From contig NC_079428.1 in NCBI RefSeq assembly GCF_026213295.1, forward strand, positions 10,578,163 through 10,642,162: a DNA stretch of 64,000 bases, read 5' to 3'. Position numbers and translations under genes: made by a program. The notes under the pieces are model-generated. The model was not told the DNA's origin. It ran no database searches and saw only the letters and a list, made by a program, of their open reading frames with translations. This stretch comes from Gadus chalcogrammus (taxonomy: Eukaryota; Chordata; Actinopteri; Gadiformes; Gadidae). Positions 57,901-64,000 of the stretch are shown here, piece by piece. Every line of letters begins with the position of its first letter. The stretch's first letter is position 1.

Positions 57901-59423
57901 TTAACTGTCATGATCTCAAAGATTCCCTCCTCCTTTAGTAGACATCTCACAGGATATTAAACCGTAATATCTGAATTCATCCCACGATGCGCTAGAAAAG
58001 GGCCAGAGTAGACCGTACCGATTTAGAACATGAGCCGATGCCGCCCCCTGGGGGCCAAACGTGGATCTACAAAAAAAAGCCGCCCATGCAGCACCATCCA
58101 CTTAAACTGGACAATCAAGAAACAATGGAAGCAACGTTAAGAAAATACTTTTTATTTAATTATTATTCAGTTTTTTCATAATAAGAAATATCGATTTACA
58201 ACACAGCATACATGAGGAATATAATCTACCAGGATTCATTTTTTTATTTTTTCCTTTGCTCAGAATGCACACTACTAGCTTTCTGTGTTGCTGCATTAAG
58301 AGGGCAAAACCTGCGGATCAATGGGGTCCACAGCAGATTAAGCACGGAACCATTATTTTCTCCCCCAAAAAAACTCTTCCGGTTTGCCTCATGACCTCAG
58401 AAACGTCTTTCCTCCATAAAACGAAATCATGCTTTGTATAAAAAAAAGAGAAAGAAAAGAAACATTAACATTATATAATATATATATATATGTATATTTT
58501 AACATGTTTAAATGAATCAAACGCTAACAAAAAAAGGGAAAAAAGACAGGAATAGAATGCAGGAGGTGGAGAAAGCGTCCATTTTGGTGATGGGGTCGGA
58601 TCTTACACAAATACAAGCCAGTTTCTAAAATGACTCCATACTACAAACGCATATCACCAAAATCAATTAATGCTTTAAGAGGTTTACGAATCTAAAATAT
58701 CTCACTTTAGACGATTAAAGCAAGGTGGTAAGTAATTACTTCGGTGAACGTTTGTATCAATACTGATGGTTACACTTTACTCCATCTTAAAAAGATTGCA
58801 CACACCCTCTTAATAACACTAAATAAAGATTGCATATTTTTGTTATTTTTATGTTTATGTTTTTAAATGTTCAATTGAATCAACAGACAGCTTAGACTTG
58901 TTTATGGAAGGTCTCGAGACACATTTCTTAAATCTCTAACTGTTAAAGTGCATTGAAGCCAGTACCGCTGTCTTCTAGCTAGCAACACATTAGCATCGCA
59001 GCAGAGAACCCGTACCAGTTGGATTCAAACTTGTGCTGTTATTTTTAAAATTCATGCAAAGTCGAGCAGGAGCCTCGTGCTAGCTCAAGACACGCGTATG
59101 GGCCCTTGCATCTATACCATCTGACCCATAGTTCTTACCAGGCCCAAATTACATTCAGGGTTCGGTTAAAGTGCTTTAACACAACAGTGCTGAGACGCCC
59201 CACCCATAGCACGAGCCAATCCCCTTCTTCGACCCCAGTGTTCAGGAAACGGCGACGGCATGAGCCCTTCCTTCGTGTCAGCTTCTGCTCTGGTGTCGAG
59301 CAAAAACGTCACTCCATCCTTTCCCCAGCCTCTTCCCTGAAACCTGTCAAAAGTCCTTCCTCACCTCCTGACCTCCGACAGGCGCACGCACTCAACCCAC
59401 CCGCCCGCCCCCCCCCCCCCCGG

Positions 59424-60617
59424 CTAGCGACACGTGCACGACTCGGCGATCATGTCCTCCAGCTCGCGGTACTCCACGCGCTTCTTGTTCCGCACCAGCA
59501 CGCTCATCGGCATGTACTTGTAGGGCACGCAGGACGGCGCCGGCACGTCCTCGCTCACGCCCAGCTCCCGCATCACGTTCTGGATGATGGCGTGGTTGGG
59601 CGAGTGGTAGCCGTAGTGCAGCACGCGCGGGCACTCGCCCTGGCAGTAGCGCGGGTTGTACACGGGCGGCGCGATGAAGTACTGGCCCAGGCCCAGCGCC
59701 TCGAAGGACAGCCGCAGCGAGTGCAGCCGGCAGCGGTTGCGCGGCAGGCTCGTCTTGCGCCGGTACCCGGGCCTGCCCGGCACCGCCTCGTAGGTGTCGC
59801 CCGCCCACTCGGACGAGGCGTTGGACGACGAGGAGGCGGAAACGGCGACGGCGTCTTTGAGGGCCTCGGGGGAGAAGGCTCTGGCGCCCAGCAGGGACTC
59901 GTCCGAAGGCTCCTCGGTGCTGCGGGGAGCCCGCTGGTGGTGGTGGTGGGAGGCGTAGCTCAGCGGGCCCCACAGCCGGGCCACGCTCTCTCCCTCGCCC
60001 GCCAGCAGCTCCCTTCATCCAATCCTGGCATCTCCCGTTGCTCCTCCAGGTACAGCAGGAGCGACGGAGCCCCCAGGGGTAGCCGGGCCGCGTCCCCCGT
60101 ACGGGCGGCCCCCACCTCCTCCTCACGCCGCATCCTCCACCCCCTGCTTCGACATCATCCTCCTCCACGACGGGGAGGCCTCCTCGCATCCGCCAGGAGT
60201 AGTAGTCCCCGGCTCCGTCGGCGTAGCCAGGATCGGTTGCACCGATACTGGGCCACGAGGGTCAGGCTGGTCTGGCTGGTTCTCTGGAGGATGTGCCGGC
60301 TGACGTGAGCCGTGACGTCCGTCTCGGTCCACTGGTGATGGAGCTGGAGGGGGACACTACCTCCCCCGGAGGAGGGCGGGCTGCCCGTGGTGCGTCACAC
60401 CCAGGGAGGCAACCCGGGCCATGCACGGGGGGCAGGGGGAGGCCCCGTGGGCCCCGGAGGAGGAGGGAAGAGAGCGGAAGTGGAGGAAGGAGGCTCGGAT
60501 GAGCTGCTCCAGTGGGAGGGAGTCCAGGCTGTACTCTACTGTGAAGGTGTAGTGGTGTTCTGAGATGGTGGACGGGGGATGAAGAACACAGAGACCGAAA
60601 TGAGACCAGAGGGGGGG

Positions 60618-60688
<71 letters not shown>

Positions 60689-61368
60689 CCGGAGGCGTGA
60701 GATTAAATCACAATCACAACAAGGGACAACGGCAGGTGCCATGGGCAAAACCTGACCGGATGCATCAACTGTAGATTGGCCTCCAATCTACAATGGTCTA
60801 AATCATAGTCTATCCATAATAAAGATACTCATCAAATGACATGAAACAAACAATAAACTTCGAAAATGCAATCAACATAGTGTGACGATAAGTTGCAGTA
60901 CATTCAAACTTTTCAAGCAAAAAGGCCTATACGGTTATCGCGTTTCTAGAGCTCGCAGTCGGATGATCCACCTTCCGGTTGGGTCTTACCTTTCGAGGTA
61001 GTCATGTGGTGCTGAGAAGGACCGACGGCTTCAGCATGCGAACCGTGTTGGAGCCGAACCTCCGGTACTGCATTGAGCCTGCCGTCCGGTTCGGCCGCGC
61101 TCCGGTACAGACTCAGCATGAACTGCAGGTTCTGGTCCGCCTTCTGCTCGGGGGTCAGCGGGCGGTGGTACGAACTTTTGTGTCTAGCGTTACTATTCTG
61201 GCTCTGGTTCCGAAAACATTCTCTGCTTCGACTGTGGGCTGAGGCAGGGGAGAGGTCATTCGTGGCTCGGGCTACGACTCCCGGTGAACGTGGAACCACA
61301 TTAAGAAGACAAAACACAGAGAGGGCACAGGTACCGATGAGCGAAGTGGAGCCACAGATGGCCGTCAT
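59424..61368 (-). pseudogene. bmp15: bmp15 second copy, frameshifted (likely assembly artefact)
   Basis: Exon 1 equivalent 60990-61368 (379 bases against 373) and exon 2 equivalent 59424-60559 (1,136 against 1,124). The C-terminal cystine-knot region is intact and encodes the same mature domain as the first copy. The prodomain and signal-peptide exon carry several small insertions that break the frame, for example around 60012, 60028, 60081, 60102, 60126 and 61215-61300. Splice sites are preserved. Because errors occur in coding and noncoding sequence alike, this should not be counted as a second gene without read evidence. Confidence 0.85.
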
Positions 61369-61777
61369 GTTCGCTGTAACCTCCGCCTGTAACTCTATAT
61401 CCGTCTATCATTCTCTGTCGGGAGCAGCTAATGTTTGATTCGAGCAGCTCGTCGGATCACGAAGCCCTGATTCGACTACCTGAACAAACCTGAACTGTGA
61501 GAATGGGCGATTCCAATTAACCAATACAGGAAGCGCGCGGCCTGAACAACGTGACGCCGTGTGTACGTGGTCGCTGATTAGCGTATTCTTAATTTTTTTC
61601 AGTACACCAAAACTTTCTTTGTTTTTGTTACGTTTATATTTGTTTATTCGTTAACAATTGTACTGTGAAGTATTTGTTAATATTTCATCTAAAAATATTT
61701 TAAACTCAAAACTAAACAGAAGATCAGTTACTAATGAGTGATGAGCTTGTACCTCAGAGGCATGCTTGTGTGTGGTG

Positions 61778-61808
<31 letters not shown>

Positions 61809-61824
61809 GTGGTGTTTGTGTGTG

Positions 61825-61858
<34 letters not shown>

Positions 61859-62275
61859 TGTGTGTGTGTGTGTGTATCTGCTGTGTTAAGCACAGACCAA
61901 ATGTGAACACAACAATGTTTAACCAATGCGGAAATCTTTGACAGTTGTTTGATTACCCCCACCATTACCATCACAAGGGGTGGTCCCAGGTGTTGGATTG
62001 TATTGTATTTGCATCATGACATCCTCACGTTTGGCCAGCACATTTTAAATTGCAGATCACGAGAGGTAATTTTAGGTTCTATGTTTTGCGAATGCATCCT
62101 TACGGTAAAGGATATCATTTTTTGTATCATCCCTGCTGTCACCCATGTCTGACTTCTTGATTGGTTGAATGTTTATGAATGTTTATCTGACCGAAACATA
62201 AAGTGTCCATGTTATAGAGCGCAATGCCCAGACATGTCCCTTATCCATCTACTGTCTCTCTCTCTTTCTACCCCC

Positions 62276-62377
<102 letters not shown>

Positions 62378-62603
62378 TTATATCCCTCGTCTCTCTTTCT
62401 CAATTGCAATGCTAACTTTCTGAAACAAACACATATTGAAATGCAAACACAAACACATGCACATTTGCAGAGGTGGTGCGAGCACAACTACAAGTGCACA
62501 CGTGCACATGTGTTGTGCGCGTGTTTGTGGTGACATTCCACGACAGTGATTATCTACAATCACAATCATTGTCTGGTGAGAAAGAGAGAGAGAGAGAGAG
62601 AGA

Positions 62604-62634
<31 letters not shown>

Positions 62635-63655
62635 GGAGGGTGAGGGAGAGAGAGAGAGAAGAGAAGGAGGGAAGAGAGAAGAGAGAATCATATGCGAGGA
62701 ATGAAACACCACAATAGGCCTTGTTTTCGAAAATGAAAGTTCTGCAACAGGGCTGAACTAGTTTAGACACAAATAAAATACAATTCCGAGGACAGTTGAC
62801 CCTGACATTTATGTTTGTCTGGCTGAAAGTGATACACAGATACATTGCCAACTTCATAAACATTTGAAGACCTATTAAGTTCAGTAAGATAAATATCTAT
62901 AACAATACACAAATTAAAGTCATTTTATACGAACCCATCTGGCAACATAAAGGGATTATAACTTGACAATACATGAACGATATCGTAGAATTTCGAAAAC
63001 CACAAATGGATTTACATTTCATGGAATGACTCCGGGATATAGAGGATCTTACAAAAGTTGTGCATTGCAAAGTTGTTTTTTTGCATTTCCATTAATGCCC
63101 CCTGAAGGGTTTTTTGAATTTGAGGTTTTCCTCCCCAATACAGCAAAGAAAAATGCCATTCCTCCTGAATCGCATTGATAACGGCTTGTCCAGGAGGTAG
63201 GTCAGCTACCAGAGTAGCCCGGTGTCATGTTTCAAACGAGAGAACAGCCACTCTCCTGGGACAATTATTTCACTCAAGTTGGCGCTTTCGGCCTCGGAGA
63301 AAGCCGCTACAATACAGCGGTTGAGCCACCCCCAAGACCCTACCTAGCATCGACGCTGATTGGACACGATTCGGCCTCGCCTTTCCCCTATTGGTCGGAC
63401 CCCGTCGTCCATCACGCCCCCAACGTTCGACTCGAGTGCCAAATACCCCTTTGGTGGCGAGAGAGAAACAAGTTCGGAGAAGTTTTCTGCCTCCCCCTAT
63501 ACTAGTGCCACAGTCCCGTTCATTGTTACAATGGAGACGGACAGACCACGGTGGGGACGCAGTCGGCGCCGCTATTTCCAGAACTGAAGGCGACTGAATT
63601 ACCGGAGAATAACGGGAAAAGACAGAAAATAACGGGTCGGGGGGAAAGGGATAGA

Positions 63656-63780
63656 ATGGAGACGGTGGAACAACTCGTGTCCTTTCAAACCACATCCAGG
63701 TCCAGCTGAGCGGCGGCGCTCCGTGGGGCTTCACGCTGAAGGGAGGGCTAGAGCACGGTGAGCCGCTCATCATCACCAAA
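63656..63780 (+). pseudogene. shroom4: shroom4 exon 1 second copy, frameshifted (likely assembly artefact)
   Basis: Same start context and donor as 51466-51588, but two extra bases (a C near 63681 and an A near 63689) shift the frame after nine or so codons and bring in an early stop. The remaining PDZ-coding sequence is unchanged. Confidence 0.85.
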
Positions 63781-64000
63781 GTAAGTCTGGAAGCCACACA
63801 CCCACCGATTGGTCAGCGGTTTAGTCACTTCTGTGATGGTATGTCGGGCCTATATTCTGGGGATGTCTCCTAGGTTACTAGTTTAGGGACTGCTCGTAAG
63901 GCTGGCCGTTTATCTTGCCTGTGATTTGAACCTTTCATTCATACACTCCTCTAGCCTAACTGACCACTGGTCAGCGTGCTTTTTTTGGGGGGTTTCTCAC

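Overview
The window looks like teleost nuclear DNA. The genes are intron-split vertebrate genes with GT-AG junctions. The sequence between them is packed with very long CA/GT, CT/GA and minisatellite arrays. This extreme tandem-repeat density, together with a fish-type LEAP-2, suggests a gadiform (cod-like) fish. That species call is an inference from repeat load, not an identification.

Layout, left to right. (1) hdac8, minus strand, nine exons from 9228 down to 3359; the last ~42 codons were not found, so the gene runs off or hides at the left edge. (2) phka1, minus strand, start codon at 33716 and stop at 11361. It has 30 exons that align with mammalian PHKA exon for exon, plus five small exons (13185-14850) in the regulatory phosphorylation region. 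(3) leap2, plus strand, three exons 39730-41299, with a TATA box at 39280. (4) bmp15, minus strand, two exons 49210-47284. (5) shroom4, plus strand, first coding exon 51466-51588, head to head with bmp15. (6) A 100-N gap (56401-56500). (7) A second, indel-ridden copy of 44350-51807 occupying 56501-64000, with frameshifted bmp15 and shroom4 exon 1; this is most likely a false (haplotype or gap-fill) duplication.

The genes are not one pathway: a lysine deacetylase, the regulatory alpha subunit of phosphorylase kinase, a hepatic antimicrobial/ghrelin-receptor peptide, an oocyte TGF-beta ligand and an actin-binding scaffold. Neighbour pairs match mammalian synteny (HDAC8-PHKA1 on human Xq13; BMP15-SHROOM4 head to head on Xp11.2). 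LEAP2 sits near GDF9, the BMP15 paralogue, in mammals.

The most striking observations are two. First, tandem arrays are repeatedly anchored exactly at splice sites. A ~4.5 kb, 34/36/38-bp minisatellite copies the exon-19 splice donor of phka1 about 120 times. A 34-bp array copies the exon-8 donor about ten times. An 11-bp array starts at the exon-15 donor, and the leap2 intron-2 array starts at its donor GT. CA runs start at several other donors, and TG or CT runs lead into several acceptors. Second, phka1 carries three homologous, frame-neutral 36-nt microexons in tandem, each encoding an R-[LF]-S phosphosite-like motif, at the place where mammals have the single R-R-L-S protein kinase A site.
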